DNA of 64,000 nucleotides, from NCBI GenBank assembly GCA_037974665.1, contig CM075773.1:51870917-51934916 (forward strand), read 5' to 3'. The notes under the pieces are model-generated. The model was given only the letters and a program-made list of their open reading frames with translations. It was not told the DNA's origin and ran no database searches. Made by a program: the position numbers and the translations under genes. Below, piece after piece: positions 1-11,582 of the stretch. The first letter of the stretch is position 1, and every line of letters starts with the position of its first letter. This DNA comes from Ehretia macrophylla (taxonomy: Eukaryota; Streptophyta; Magnoliopsida; Boraginales; Ehretiaceae).

Positions 1-2060
1 ATGGGTAAGCATGAAATTGAGGCCCTATTACTTATGCATACTTGCTAAGTGACTAACCTATGGTTAATTGAATTCATTTGAGTTGTTAGTAGGCTATCCA
101 ATAATCTCTAAGTATGCATGAAATGGTTTAGGTGATTCTTGTGGTTCTTAGCAAACTAAACCTACACCCAAGTATAGTCCTTGTAAACCCTAATGGTTAC
201 GTAGACTCCCAAGTCATAAACCACTCTTGTGCATCTTATAATTGATGTTGAGGAATGTTAATGGGCTGCCCGGAATTGTCCTTATAGCTCTAAGCACGAT
301 TCTCGATGATTGCATGTTGATAAGTTAACTATTCTTGCACCCGCTCTTGTGTAAATTGTCGTAGCATGCTCGTATGTCCTTAACACTTGGTATGTGAACT
401 AAAATGAGTTATACGACTTGTTTTATATGGTGTTACTTGGCTGCCCATTAAATGTTCATATGCTTCTAGGTGTTATACAAGTGGATTTACATGTCAAAGC
501 ATGCCTCGTATGTTTACTTGCCGATATATGATCATACGTGTATCCAGAGGCAACCTACTTTGTTGACCTCTTATTGTGAATTGTTAAAAGATATTCTATG
601 GCTTATTTTGAACATGATTATTTGGCTGCCCGTGAAAGTTTAATTGCTTTCAAACTGATAAATGAAATGATTATATGTTCTTATAATGCCTTATGAATAT
701 ATGCTCGTATGAAGTCGCTACACGGTTACACACTTGTATAATAAATTAACTTCCTTGTTGCCCTCCACGTTGTGTCTTATGATTATTAAATGCAAGATGT
801 TTACATGTCTAATTAGCTATTTGATAAGTATGCTCAATTAAGTTCGGATCATGTATATGTTTGAACATGCTTGACGGAGACAACCTCCTTGTTGTCTTCC
901 AAATGGTGCCTGTATATTCCACAAATTAATGAGGTGTGATTGGTGTGTTTATGGGTTGCCTCCGGAGTACCTTCTTCACGGGTTGCCTTCGTAGTGCCCT
1001 CTTGATTGGTGTGTTTATGGGTTGCCTCCGGAGTACCCTCTTCACGGGTTGCCTCCGTAGTGCCCTCTTGATTGGTGTGTTTATGGGTTGCTTCCGGAGT
1101 ACCCTCTTCACGGGTTGCCTCCGTAGTGCCTTCTTGATTGGTGTGTTTATGGGTTGCCTCCGGAGTACCCTCTTCACGGGTTGCCTCCGTAGTGCCCTCT
1201 TGATTGGTGTGTTATGGGTTGTCTCCGGAGTACTCTCTTGATTAGTATAACAGGTCACCTCCGGAATGCCACTCTTAATTGGTGTGATGAAGATGATTTG
1301 ACAAGAAAGCTTGAGATTGGCTATCTCCAACAAAGTTCGTGATATCGTATCCTTTTACTACATGGTTTCTACCCTCGCTGGGTCCCTCGAGGCCCTCGGA
1401 TAGTAGAGTTGCTTGAATAAGATTTTGACTATTCTGTATTTGTTATACTTGACGCTTTGACTATGTGAATTATATGCATAGCACGGTTTTATAAAGAAGA
1501 TTTTGAATTAATAAAACCTTTGTGAAAACCTTCATTTCTCATCCTCACTGAGCTATACGCAGGACTAGCTCACCCCTTTTTCTAATACTTACAGGTGAGA
1601 CCGAGGCCGAGCCAACTGTTCAGGTTAAGGGCGAAGAGGCTTTATGTGATGAGACTGACTTCTGCTTTTGTTGATCTCTATGCTTGTGTAGAAGACATAG
1701 CTTGTTAATATAAACTGATGATATACTTTCGAATAGCCTTGTGTTATGTAATATTCTTTTAGACTATTACTACATACTAAGTTTGATTACCAATCTTTTG
1801 AGGCCTAGATGTCAGTATTTGGCCACGTATGAAGTACAAACAGGGATGCTGGGTCTTTTAATTATGAAACAGTTTGTTGTGGCCTTTTAGTGCCAAATGC
1901 CAAGAGCATTCTTTTGAAGATACTTGTGGGATAAAAATAAAAATAAAAATAATGCAAAATGCATGCTAGGTTGTTAATCGATGACCTTACAAGTATTAAG
2001 TTGGTTGACACGTTGCGCTCCGACCTTAACCTCTGCGGGTCTTGGTCCTGGGGCGTGACA
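1..2060 (+). mobile_element. 5' LTR (3' part) of a Tekay-like Ty3/Gypsy element
   Basis: This is the downstream portion of a very long LTR whose start lies outside the window. It ends with a CA at 2060, 10 bp before a primer-binding site (TGGTATCAGAGC). No real ORF is present; the open frames near 926-1333 come from a 66-bp tandem repeat. Assignment as an LTR rests on the adjacent primer-binding site and on the matching second LTR that begins after the polypurine tract at 3847-3859. The two LTR parts visible here cover opposite ends of the repeat, so they cannot be aligned with each other inside the window. Lineage (Tekay/Del chromovirus) is inferred from the chromodomain-type end at 3624-3817. 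Confidence 0.65.
939..1285. repeat. 66-bp minisatellite inside the LTR
   Basis: Copies start at 939, 1005, 1071, 1137 and 1203. The first four are full length and nearly identical; the fifth is degenerate and decays by about 1285. Each unit holds two related half-units of the type GGGTTGCCTCCGGAGTACC and GGGTTGCCTCCGTAGTGCC. Because 66 is divisible by three, open frames persist on both strands; they are not genes. Confidence 0.95.
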
Positions 2061-2070
2061 CCTATTTAAG

Positions 2071-2084
2071 TGGTATCAGAGCTA
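2071..2084 (+). other. Primer-binding site, initiator tRNA-Met type
   Basis: TGGTATCAGAGC follows the LTR end by 10 bp. This is the usual plant retrotransposon primer-binding sequence complementary to the 3' end of initiator tRNA-Met. It fixes the plus orientation of the element and the LTR end near 2060. Confidence 0.85.
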
Positions 2085-3623
2085 ACTTCGGTTAGTTTAG
2101 GGCTAGCCTTAGTTAGCGTAGTCCGAATTTCGAATAAAGGTCCCTGGGTAGATGTTTTGATGAGAATTGTCCCGAAGGATATGTGCGCATGCTTCAGGTG
2201 TTAAGTGAACCATATGTTTTATATGATCAACGTGCTTGAGTGTTTATATGTGTTTATGTGAACTTACGTGTTATACGTGCTTGTGTGAATCTTATGTGAC
2301 TTCCATGACATAACTGCTTCTTGCTTATATGAAATCTATATGTTGGGTATGATTATAATATTTGTATGTGTGAGTTGACCCGTACTAATCTCTTAAGGTC
2401 ATGAATGGCTAGAACAATAGGCAATGATCCATAGGACTAGATAAATGTGATGATTAAGATGAATACTTAGTTTTGTGAAGGACTAAGTTTTTCATAGAGT
2501 TTGAGTGTAAGAGTAATGTTGGATATGGAGTAGACCATGTAAGTTGATTTCTTTCAGACTAAGTTGATGTAATGGCTTGAGCAATATTAGAGATAGATTA
2601 TACATGTACATAGATGCATTTAAGTAGTTCGACTTAGTAAAAGTAAATGGTGATATTAGGACCAACTAAAGGAACAAATAAAATGGCATTCTCATGTGAC
2701 GTAGGAAGTAGGTAGTTTGATATGCCGAGTTACTTATTTTGGTTAATGGAAAATATTACGAGGATGAATTTAATATTATGTAAATTGTAAGTTACGATCT
2801 TAGAGTACTTATGTAACTATTAATATTGATATGCATTTGGGGTTATTCCATCTTTAATGGTCACTGATGGATTTATCTAAGGATTACTAGGCTTAGATTC
2901 GACTAAGTGGCCTTAGACACTGTGAATCCTTTAGGAATTAATAAAGTATTGACAAGATTAAGTGCTTACTCGCTTATAGCTAGGTGTTGATTGTACTAGT
3001 TGGATGTAGGAACTCTAGAACCCAAATTTATAAATCTTGATGACTACCAACCTACTTGAGACATTAGTTTATAGGATGCTAAGTAAGAATGTATGTTTCT
3101 AAAGAGTTGGAATATTGGTAAAGGAAGAGTTTATATAGTGTGTTTAGACTAAAATATGTATTATACATGAAATGAGTTGTGCTAGTTATAAAAAGATTAA
3201 GTCTTGAACCATTAGCATATTTAGTGTTGCAACTGTACCTAGGGGTACAAGTTAAGTACAATGGAGTGATAAGTGGATATGAGGTCTACATATATCCTTG
3301 GTCAGGATTCTCATATACAATTTCTAAGGTGTTACCAGTGCTAGATAATCTTGATGGATAATAGACATAAAGTAATATACATAAATTTGTATTTGACTGA
3401 AACCCCAAACATTAGGTGCTAGCCTTGGGTGTTGTAACCTATAATGGTGCTACAATGTCTTATTGATTACGATATATGTGTTATTGAAGATGCTCTTGTT
3501 ATATGGGATGATTTGAGCTAAGGTTTGACATCTAGATGCTACTTGGTGAATTGTAGTGTTATATTGTGCTAAAGAGTTGAGAATCCTAGTTAGATAAGGT
3601 ATCTTACTAGCTTTCTAGAACCA

Positions 3624-3817
3624 GAACAGTTGGAACTTCGTGAGAACTTGTCCTATGAGGAGAAGCCGTGCGGATTCTAGACGAGCAAGCTCGAGAGTTG
3701 CGCAACAAGAGTATTCCGATGGTAAAGGTGCTTTGGGACAACCATGGAGTCGAGGATGGAACTTGGGAGAGGCGTGATCAGATGGAGCAGCGGTACCCGT
3801 TCTTGTTTGCAAGGTAA
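3624..3817 (+). pseudogene. Chromodomain-type C-terminus of a chromovirus polyprotein (remnant)
   Basis: Reads as the end of a Ty3/Gypsy chromovirus integrase. A segment around LRENLSYEEKP continues, after a one-base frame change near 3670, into VRILDEQARELRNKSIP and VKVLWDNHGVEDGTWE, ending at the stop at 3815-3817. The Trp and the ..EDGTWE motif are typical of the truncated chromodomain (CHDCR type) in Tekay and related elements, which helps target insertion to heterochromatin. The frame change looks like loss of one G in the codon pair for Pro-Val. No upstream integrase core is attached, so this is a fossil. Confidence 0.8.
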
Positions 3818-3846
3818 TTAGGGAATTGCGAGGGCGCAATTCTTTT

Positions 3847-3859
3847 AAGGAGGGGAGGT
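3847..3859 (+). other. Polypurine tract of the Tekay-like element
   Basis: AAGGAGGGGAGGT lies immediately before TGTAAGACCCCGCCC, the start of the 3' LTR. This is where plus-strand DNA synthesis would be primed. Confidence 0.85.
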
Positions 3860-5400
3860 TGTAAGACCCCGCCCAAGACCACATGTGCATTAGGTCATGT
3901 CATACATAATTAAATCATTTTATATGCATTTGACGTGTTTTATATGCTGTTAAATAGGTTTATGTATGTTTATCTCGAATTACATGTATATCATTCTTTA
4001 ACGTGCAACCAAATATTTTAGGAGTCGTAGGAAATTAATTAACATTATGGAGCTAAGATTAGTAACTAAGTAGTTAGAATTAACACTAGAATGACAAACT
4101 AGTAATACGCAAGCAAGCTCAAGGGCACTCTCGTCCTAAAGCAAAATAACAAAATATCCTAACACTATTTGGTATCACCCAAGTCAAACACACAAACACA
4201 CACCAATACACACTCACCCATCAACACACACTACACCATCTACACACACTAAAATCCTACAACACACACTTACACACACTACACGATTTTGCCAAGAAGA
4301 AGAGAGAAAGAAGAAGAAGAAAGAGAGGAAGAGAGAAGTAGAAGCAAGCCATTTCCCAACTCTTTAACCATTTCCAATCAATTTTCTCCCATTTCTAACT
4401 ATTGCAAAGGTGAGGGTTTAAACTGATTTCTAAAATGTTTTGAAGTTCATGAGCATGTATGTATAGGTGTTCACTTAGTTTTGCATGCTTAGAAGCCAAG
4501 AAGTTAAGTTTGAACATTTCTGGAAATCTCGGGTAGCCTACTGACCCTTCTGTTTGGAGCACTTTTAAGGTAGCAAACGATGTTAAAAATGCATGAAATT
4601 TGGTGAGTCACTAGATTTTTCAGTTTTGAACATATCTTGCAGAAATAGGCTAAGTCTAATTTTGACTTTAAGACCTCCAAAATGGTCAAAAATCGTAATG
4701 TGTCTAAATCTGGACAACTTGGAAATATGAAGTTATGTTTTTGGCAGCTCTCTGTCCAATTAGAACGAAATGTTTTTGACCTAGCAAATGATGTCAAAAA
4801 TACATGAAACTTGGTGATTCACTAGATTTTTCAGTTTTGAACATATCTTGCAGAAATAGGCTAAGGATAATTTTGACTTTAAGACCTCTAAAATGGTCAA
4901 AAATCGTAATGTGTCTAAATCTGGACAACTTGGAAATATGAAGTTATGTTTCTGACAACTCTCTGTCCAATTAGAACGAAATATTTTTGACCTAGCAAAT
5001 GATTTCAAAAATACATGAAACTTGGTGATTCACTAGATTTTTCAGTTTTGAACATATCTTGCAGAAATAGTCTAAGGCTAATTTTGAGTTTAAGGCCCCC
5101 AAAAATGGCAAATACCGAAATGTGTATGAAACTGGACAGATTTGCGTAGTCTCACGGTTTTGGTCATAACTCCTAAGTCCGAACTCGAAATTCAGCGAGG
5201 TTTGTTCCTAGATTTAAATCACTCGTTAAGCTTCAATTTGACATTTGATTCACTGAATTTAGAGGTTGTTTTCTTGGCTAAATGAATGAGGAAAAATAGG
5301 CTATTGCAGTGAGGTTTTGTTTTGAAACTTGCTTTAAATCATGTTGTAATTGTACTTTGAGGTATTGAATGCTTGGACTTGTGGAAATTAGAAGTTATAT
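3860..5400 (+). mobile_element. 3' LTR (5' part) of the Tekay-like element
   Basis: Starts with TGTAAGACCCCGCCCAAG directly after the polypurine tract. It includes a CA-rich stretch (4190-4290), a purine-rich AAGAAG stretch (4300-4340) and a 211-bp tandem repeat (4571 to about 5160). Its right border is uncertain: sequence character changes around 5400-5420, where 3'-flanking sequence of the Tat element seems to begin. The part matching the 5' LTR seen at 1-2060 is not found downstream, so this LTR is truncated or interrupted. Confidence 0.6.
4571..5160. repeat. 211-bp tandem repeat, three copies
   Basis: The landmark TAGCAAA occurs at 4571, 4782 and 4993, giving a 211-bp period. Copies 1 and 2 are almost complete and copy 3 diverges after about 5100. 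Each copy includes TTCAGTTTTGAACATATCTT. The similar minus-strand open frames at 4504-5008 are by-products of the repeat. Confidence 0.9.
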
Positions 5401-6112
5401 GGACTGACGTCCTAGGCTAAAGAGGTGATGAAATTTGTCCAAGAAGGTATGGACCAGGTCGGGGACGAAGCTGATGCAACCAACGCCGCTCTTCCAAAAT
5501 AGATTTTTGTAAATCAGCCTGGGTAGGGCTTTGTAATTTTGCCCAGGTTGGGCTCATTGTAATCGTTTTCTTTTTTTAATTCTAATGGAATTATTATTTT
5601 GCGTTTTATTCGAGTTCGTACTTGTGTACTTTTCCCTTCGCAAATTTTTCTTAAGTAAGTGGGGTCGGGCCAATGTAATGGACCATTCGAACTTAAGTAA
5701 AAATAGTCAAGCTAGACGCGATTAATGAATTATCATCCTAATCCGAGTTGGTTAACCGGGCAACTTTATAATCGTCACCAACCTGGACTCGTCAGTCAGA
5801 TTTAAAATTGGCCAAACTAATGTTGACGAATGTTGAGTTCGAGTTTAGACCCAAACTAATATACCGACCGAAGCCGGATTACACCGAGTTGGACCTTAGT
5901 CTGAACTGGCAAAGCTAATCAAATTGTTGTTGATTATTCCCGAGTTAGAACATAGTCTGAGCTGGTTTACTTGATCCTTCGCTCGTGATTAAGCGTGGCC
6001 ACCGCGTTAATCCAAGTTGGTAGCAACTTTATAGCTGAGGTACTTGGGCCCGAGTTGGGCATTGCACTGATTTACAAAATGTATTGTATTGAATTTGTAT
6101 ACGAAGTACTTA
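5401..6112. other. Unassigned stretch between the Tekay LTR and the Tat coding region
   Basis: No LTR matching 11583-12050 is visible here, although the Tat element should carry one. The stretch is AT/GC mixed with repeated short motifs of the type CGAGTT..GACC. A short plus-strand open frame runs 5427-5504 and ends in a stop; it could be the tail of the antisense ORF that some Tat elements carry after pol, but it is too short to call. Confidence 0.4.
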
Positions 6113-6230
6113 GGCCGGGGGCCGATTACAGGTAATGTTTTGGCTCGGGGCCTTAACAAGTAATTTTGGCTCGGGGCCGTAACAAAATATTTCGACTCGG
6201 GGCTGTTACAAGAGATTTCGGCTCGGGGCC
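6113..6230. repeat. Short tandem repeat, GGCTCGGGGCC units
   Basis: Four imperfect units of about 29-34 bp share TTTCGGCTCGGGGCC, separated by variable TTACAAGAGA-type spacers. They lie directly after the integrase stop of the Tat element in its minus orientation, in the 3' untranslated part. Confidence 0.85.
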
Positions 6231-6232
6231 AT

Positions 6233-7450
6233 TTAGACAAAATACCCCTTTAGGTGTTCTGAGTGCCATGCGTTCTTCAATAGTTTCCCGTTCTTGTCGC
6301 GGAGGTAGAAGGTCCCAGGTCGGACTTCTTTCATGACTTTGTACGGTCCCTCCCAGGTCGGGGATAGCTTGTTACCCGAGTATGGAAAAAAGATAGCCTT
6401 TCTGAGTACGAGGTCGCCAACCTTAATAGGTTTAGGCTTGACCTGTTTGGCAAAGGCTCTTTTCATGGCAGTTTTGCTGGCCAGCATTCTGATTTGAGCT
6501 TTAGCTCGGAGCTCTTCGGCGAGGTCGAGCTCTTCACAGATCCGTGCTCCGTTTATTTCTGGATCATGGTGGAGGGTTCTACTGGTCGGGGACCCGATCT
6601 CTACTGGCAGCACTGCTTGAGTACCGAAGGTCAGCTCGAAGGGCGATTCTCCCGTTGCTGAGCTGGTTGTGGTCCGCTGAGCCCACAACACCTCGGGAAG
6701 AATCGATGCCCACTGGCCCTCTGCTTCCTCCAACTTGGTTTTCAGGCCCTGCAAAATGATTTGGTTAGTCCTTTCAACTTGGCCATTACTTTGAGGATGA
6801 GCAATAGACGAGAATCTAAGGTCGATCCCAATCTTAGCACATTTGCCTCGAAAGTATGCACTGTCGAATTGCTTGCTGTGATCAGTAATGATGACATTTG
6901 GCACCCCGAACCGGCAAATGATATTTTTATACACAAAATCCCAATATGCCTTTTCTGTTATTCTAGCAACACTTTCAGCCTCAGGCCATTTGGTGAAATA
7001 GTCTACTGCTACGAAGGCGTGCTTCTTTTTGGCCAACATTGGTTGGCAATGGGCCGATGATATCTAGACCCCACTGATAGAATGGCCAAGGGCTTATCAT
7101 CACCGTGAGGTCTACCGCTGGCTTTCTCTACACATTAGCGAACTTTTGGCAGGTGTCGCACTCTTTTACATACTATTTGACATCTTGTTCTAAGGTTGGC
7201 CAGAAATAGCCTTGCCTTAATGCCTTTCGAGCCAGAGCTTTGCCTCCCAAGTGGTTTCCACATACCCCTTCATAGATCTCACGGAGTACATAGTTTCCCT
7301 CCTCGGGTCCAACACATTTTAAGAGAGGCTAAGTATAGGCCCTCTTATAGAGTTGCCCGGCAATTATGACAAACCTTGAGGCTTGTTTCGTGAGTTTCCA
7401 AGCAGCTTTTTCATCCTCCGGGGTCATAACCCCCCTCTAAGTAGTCCACT
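6233..7450 (-). pseudogene. Tat integrase (remnant)
   Basis: The frame 6233-7039 carries an integrase core: Asp in VAVDYFTKW, the second Asp in ITDHSKQF (usually followed by NGKQF, so two neighbours are changed), and the Glu in SNGQVERTN, followed by a C-terminal binding domain (WEGPYKVMKEVRPGTFYL). Upstream, in other frames at about 7060-7450, are the zinc-binding HHCC part (VCGNHLGGKAL ... CDTCQKF) and the WGLDIIGPLP lead-in, separated from the core by at least one frameshift and several stops. In an active element this enzyme would insert the cDNA copy into chromosomal DNA. Confidence 0.85.
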
Positions 7451-7551
7451 ATTGGTTTGGTCCAATCTGGGCTTAAATTGAGCTCGGTTACGGCTTGCAA
7501 CCCCAACTGAATGCTCGGTTCGGAGACTTCTTCCACATGGACTAGGGCAGG

Positions 7552-9684
7552 TCAGTTCTCACCCAGGGCTAACCTGGACAGGGCGTCAGCATTCATATTT
7601 TTCTCCCTCGGAATTTGCTGTATCGTGAACCTTTTGAGCCCTGAGGTTAAATTCTTGATTCTATTGAGGTAGGCTAGCATGGTACTGTCCTTGGCTTCGA
7701 ACTCTCCCGATATCTGACTAGAAACCAATTGAGAGTCAGTGCTCAGGTCGACTGTTTGTGCCTCGAGCTGAGCTGCAATTTTCAATCCTGCAATCACCAC
7801 TTCGTACTCCGCTTCATTGTTGGATGCCGAAAAGGTGAACTTGAGGAAGTATTGGTGCTCATGCCGAGTCGGGTCCAGAATGACTACCCCAGCTCCGCTA
7901 CCAGACTTCCCTGAGGCCCCATCCACATGGATCTTCCACACGTCCTCCGGGTCATGCTCGGCTCGGCCAGTGCATTCCACCACAAAGTCCGCGATGGCTT
8001 GGGCTTCGATGGCTGTTCTGGGCTGGTAGGTGATGTCAAATTGACTTAGCTCAACTGCCCATTTCAGCAGCCTGCCCGACGCCTCCGGCTTGTGCATGAT
8101 GGACTTGAGTGGGGCATCTGTCATGACCTTAATTGGGTGAGCATCAAAATATGGCTTCAACTTCCTTGCCGCCATGATGAGCGCGAGGACGAGTTTTTCC
8201 AATGAGGAGTACCTCACCTCGGCCCCTTGCAAGGTTTTGCTGACATAATAGACCGGCTTCTGTTCCTTCCCTTCTTCTTGGACTAGTGTCGCAGCCACTG
8301 CTATCCCCGAGCATGCTAGGTATAGTACCAATTCTTCCCTCTCCTCAGGTCGGGATAGCAGGGGTGGCGAAGCTAGATACCTTTTTAGCTCTTGGAAGGC
8401 ATTCTGGCATTCCGTAGTCCATTCAAAGTTCTTAGGATTCCTCAATATTTTAAACAGGGGAGCACACTTGTCAACTGACCTGGACATGAATCTGCTCAGT
8501 ACCGCGACCTTGCCTGCCAACACTTGAACGTCTTTCACGCAGGTCGGCGGCGCCAGGTCAAGTATCGCCTGAACCTTCTCCGGGTTGGCTTCTATTCCAC
8601 AGGTTGTGACCATGAAGCCCAGAAACTTTCCTGCCTTGACGCCGAATGCGCACTTTTTCGGGTTCAGCTTTATCCCAAAGTGCCCTATTACGGCGAAGGC
8701 TTCAGCCAGGTCGGCTACATGATCTTCCGCCCTTCTGCTCTTGACCAACATGTCATCTACATAGATCTCCATATTTCGGCTAATCTGATTTTTGAAAACC
8801 TTGTTCACCATCCGAGTTTAGGTGGCTTCAGCATTCTTGAGGCCAAAAAGCATGACCTCATAGTAGTAGAGACCTTTATCGGTGGTGAAGGCAGTCTTCT
8901 CTTTGTCTCCGGGAGCCATCTTGATTTGGATATAGCCTTTGAAGGCATCCATGAAGAAGAGTAGCTCGAATCCGGAGGTGGCATCCACCATTTGATCAAT
9001 CCGAGGTAGGGGAAAGCAGTCCTTAGGGCAGGCTTTATTGAGGTCGGTAAAATCAATACACAATCTCTATCCTCCTGAGGACTTGGTTACCAGCACCACG
9101 TTGGATAACCAGGTTGGGTACTGGATTTTCTTTATGTGGCCGACGTCTACCAATTTGTCTACCTCTTCTGCTATGATTTGTTGCTTATCATAATGGAAGT
9201 GCCTGCGCTTTTGCTTCACCGGATAGTGATTCGGGTCGGCATTCAGGTGATGCTCAATCACTCCCGGGTCAATACATGTCATGTCAGAGGCAGACCATGC
9301 AAATATGTGTTCATTTTTTAGGAAAAATTGGCTTATACCTTTCTTGAGGTCGGCAAAGAGTTCACTTCCGATTTTTGCTCTCTTTGTTTCATCGGAGAGT
9401 TCCACCTCCTGAAGGTCTTCAACCGGGCTACCTCTCTTAGCATCCCTCTTCTCTTCGGGCAAATCTGGTCCCCAGCCAACCTGGTATTTGGGTCGAAGGG
9501 AGTTTTCATAACACTCCCGGGCTGAGAGCTGGGCTCCGCGGATGGTGGTCGTGCCGGCCGGGGTCGGGAATTTTAGGGCCTGGTGGTAGGTGGAAGGAAC
9601 AGCCCTGAAATGGTTGAGTGCTACCCGACCTAAAATTCCATTGTAAGTGGAGTTGCAATCCATCACAATGAAGTTGGCTTGCAT
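7552..9684 (-). pseudogene. Tat reverse transcriptase, RNase H and archaeal-type RNase H (remnant)
   Basis: One reading frame covers the end of the protease linker (from 9684), the reverse transcriptase (CIDFTDLNKACPKD, FMDAFKGYIQI, IYVDDMLVKS with the catalytic YVDD), the Ty3-type RNase H, and a second RNase H (IHVDGASGKSGSGAG, SNNEAEYE, NADALSRLA). The second RNase H is the archaeal-type domain of the Tat lineage. Two stops break the reverse transcriptase: TAG at 9067-9069 where Trp is expected after SSGG, and TAA at 8818-8820 where Tyr is expected before QR. Both are single-base changes and the frame is otherwise kept for 2.1 kb. Confidence 0.9.
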
Positions 9685-10183
9685 TGAAACCCGCTTATCT
9701 CTTATCTTCCAACTTCAGCGGAAGGTTAATGACCCCTTCAGCTCGGTGGGCTTGCCCGGTAAAACCAGCTAAAGTACCCCTCAATGGCCTGAGTCGGTTC
9801 CTGTCCAACCCCATTTGCTCAAAAGCGCTAAGGAATAAGACTTCTACCGAGCTCCCGGTGTCCACCATCAGCCTCTTCACGGTGAAGTTGGCTATTTCAG
9901 CGCTGATCACCAGTGGGTCATTGTGGGGCAATATTACCCCTTCCAAGTCTTCTGAGGAAAAGGTGAGCTCCTCTACCCCCGGGGCCGGACCCCGCACCGG
10001 TCCATACTCCCTCCCAGCTCGAACATAACCCTTCCTGCCTGCCGAGGTCTCCCCTCCCGAAGCCAGTCCTCCTGCAATGGTTTCAATCACACCCAAACGT
10101 CCGCCTCCAGCCTGGCGCCTGGGTAGACTCCTCTCTCTATCTCTTTGATCATGATTTCGGGTCGACTACGGGTCTACGTACCT
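9685..10183 (-). pseudogene. Tat aspartic protease region (remnant)
   Basis: The frame 9695-10096 includes IANFTVKRLMVDTGSSVEV, a retropepsin-type active site with catalytic Asp in DTGSS followed by the usual hydrophobic segment. It is shifted relative to the downstream frame by a frameshift near 9684-9700. The upstream part (10097-10183) stays in frame with gag but contains two stops. The protease would cut the polyprotein into gag and pol products. Confidence 0.8.
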
Positions 10184-11514
10184 TCAGAAGTGACCTCGGG
10201 CTATCAGTGCCTCGATATCCTGTTTCAAGTCTTTGCACTCTTCGGTGGTATGGCCGTAGTCCATATGGTAGCGGCAATACTTGGTTCTATTGCGCTTCTC
10301 GGGTCGGTCTTTCATCCTTGAAGCTGGAGGCAGGTGGTTTTGGTGTTGGATCTCCATCAGGATCTGCTCCCTTGTAGTGTTGAGGGGAGTAAACATAGTG
10401 AACCGGGGGTTCTGCTTTGGGTGTTGGGGCTGCTTGCCTTGGTCATTTTGGACTTTACCCCCAGGTTAGGCTCGGGAGGTCTCTCCCTTCCTGCTAGCTT
10501 CTTTTTCCTTGTCATCATCCCTCTTTGCCTGATGGATTTCTTCCAAGTGTATGTACCATTCTGGTCGTACCATCAGCTCGGATACAATATCTACGGGGTC
10601 GATTGCCAATGAGGATGTAAGGGGGCCTGACCTGAGCCCACTCTGGTAAGCCATCAACGCTATGGAGTCCTCCAAGTTGAGGATTCGGAGGGACTTTTCA
10701 TTGAATCTGGCTGTATAAGCCCTCAAACTTTTCCCCTTATGTTGCTTCATCAGCAGTAATGTAGAAGTGTGGCGGGTGGCACGCTGGCTCCCCGAGAAGC
10801 GGGAGAGGAAAGCCTCGGCCAGTTGATGAAAACTTACAATTGAACCGAAACGAAGTTTCTGGAACCAATCCAAGGCATTGCCAACCAGGGTGGTCGGGAA
10901 TGTCTTCGTCTTCATGAGGTCAGACATGTCGTGCAGCGCCATGTGGTGATCAAAGTTGAGCAAGTGGCTGGCTGGGTCTCCATCTCCATTATAGACGGCC
11001 AGGTTGGGCATCCTGTTGCCGGTCGGCAGTGGTGTGGCTAGTACCTCGGGTGAGAGTGGGCTTACGCCGAGCTGGTTGATGACCTTGGTTATGGCGGCCG
11101 CGATCTTGGCCTGCTCGGGGTCGGCTAGAGCCGCCCTTTGACCTCTCGCCTCGCCACCGGCTCCAGGAAGCCTTCTTCGTCCTGCGTCCGCTTTGGCCTT
11201 GGGTCTGGGATGCGGAACTATGGACGCGAGGGCTGCGGCATAGCTTCTTGTGGAGCCTGGGAGCCCTCAGCTAGCCGGGCTACCTGCTCCTTAAGTTCTT
11301 CAAACATCCTCAGCATCATCCTTATCTCCGGTGACAGGCTGGAGTTGAGGTCTCCATCTACCGCGGGGTTGGTTTGAGTGGCTAAGTGTATACGTTGGCT
11401 TATCACAACGTCAGCTGGGATTGGGTTTTGGCTAGGCACCTGCGTGGTTTCGAGGTCCCCATTCGGGTTAGGCGAATCCTCTACTGGTGCGCTGTGGCTT
11501 CTCGTTTGTACCAT
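10184..11514 (-). pseudogene. Tat gag (remnant)
   Basis: The first Met is at 11514 (MVQTRSHS..). The capsid-like domain follows in another frame (10466-11011: FNEKSLRI, WFQKLRFGSI), so a frameshift lies between 11218 and about 11080. After a TAA at 10466-10468 the same frame continues to the nucleocapsid-like motif KYCRYHMDYGHTTEECKDL (C-H-H-C order), characteristic of Tat gag, and ends at a TGA at 10184-10186. Gag would form the particle around the RNA. Confidence 0.85.
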
Positions 11515-11563
11515 AATGGTTTCTCAGTGAGTGGTGAAGGAGAGTGATAGAAAGAACTCGGTT

Positions 11564-11582
11564 CCCACAAACGGCGCCAAAC
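11564..11582 (-). other. Primer-binding site of the Tat element
   Basis: On the minus strand the LTR end ...CGACA is followed by TTTGGCGCCGTTTGTGGG. TGGCGCCGTT is the usual Tat/Athila primer-binding start, complementary to tRNA-Asp in its first bases; the remainder diverges. Confidence 0.75.

Larger units (their letters stand above)
2061..3859 (+). mobile_element. Internal region of the Tekay-like element, gag-pol almost entirely lost
   Basis: Only 1.8 kb lies between the 5' LTR end and the polypurine tract, against roughly 5 kb for a full chromovirus interior. From 2085 to about 3600 the sequence is AT-rich and I find no gag, protease, reverse transcriptase or integrase core. Only the C-terminal chromodomain-like tail at 3624-3817 is recognisable. 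This is a non-autonomous deletion derivative that would need another element's proteins to move. Confidence 0.6.

Noticed and set aside
939..1245. Regularly spaced repeats considered as a CRISPR-like array
   Set aside because: The whole unit repeats without unique spacers, and the genome is a plant.
926..1333. Long open frames on both strands with repeated motifs
   Set aside because: They are a by-product of the 66-bp minisatellite within an LTR, with no domain and no start context.
4504..5008. Two similar minus-strand frames suggesting duplicated genes
   Set aside because: Both arise from the 211-bp tandem repeat in the Tekay LTR.
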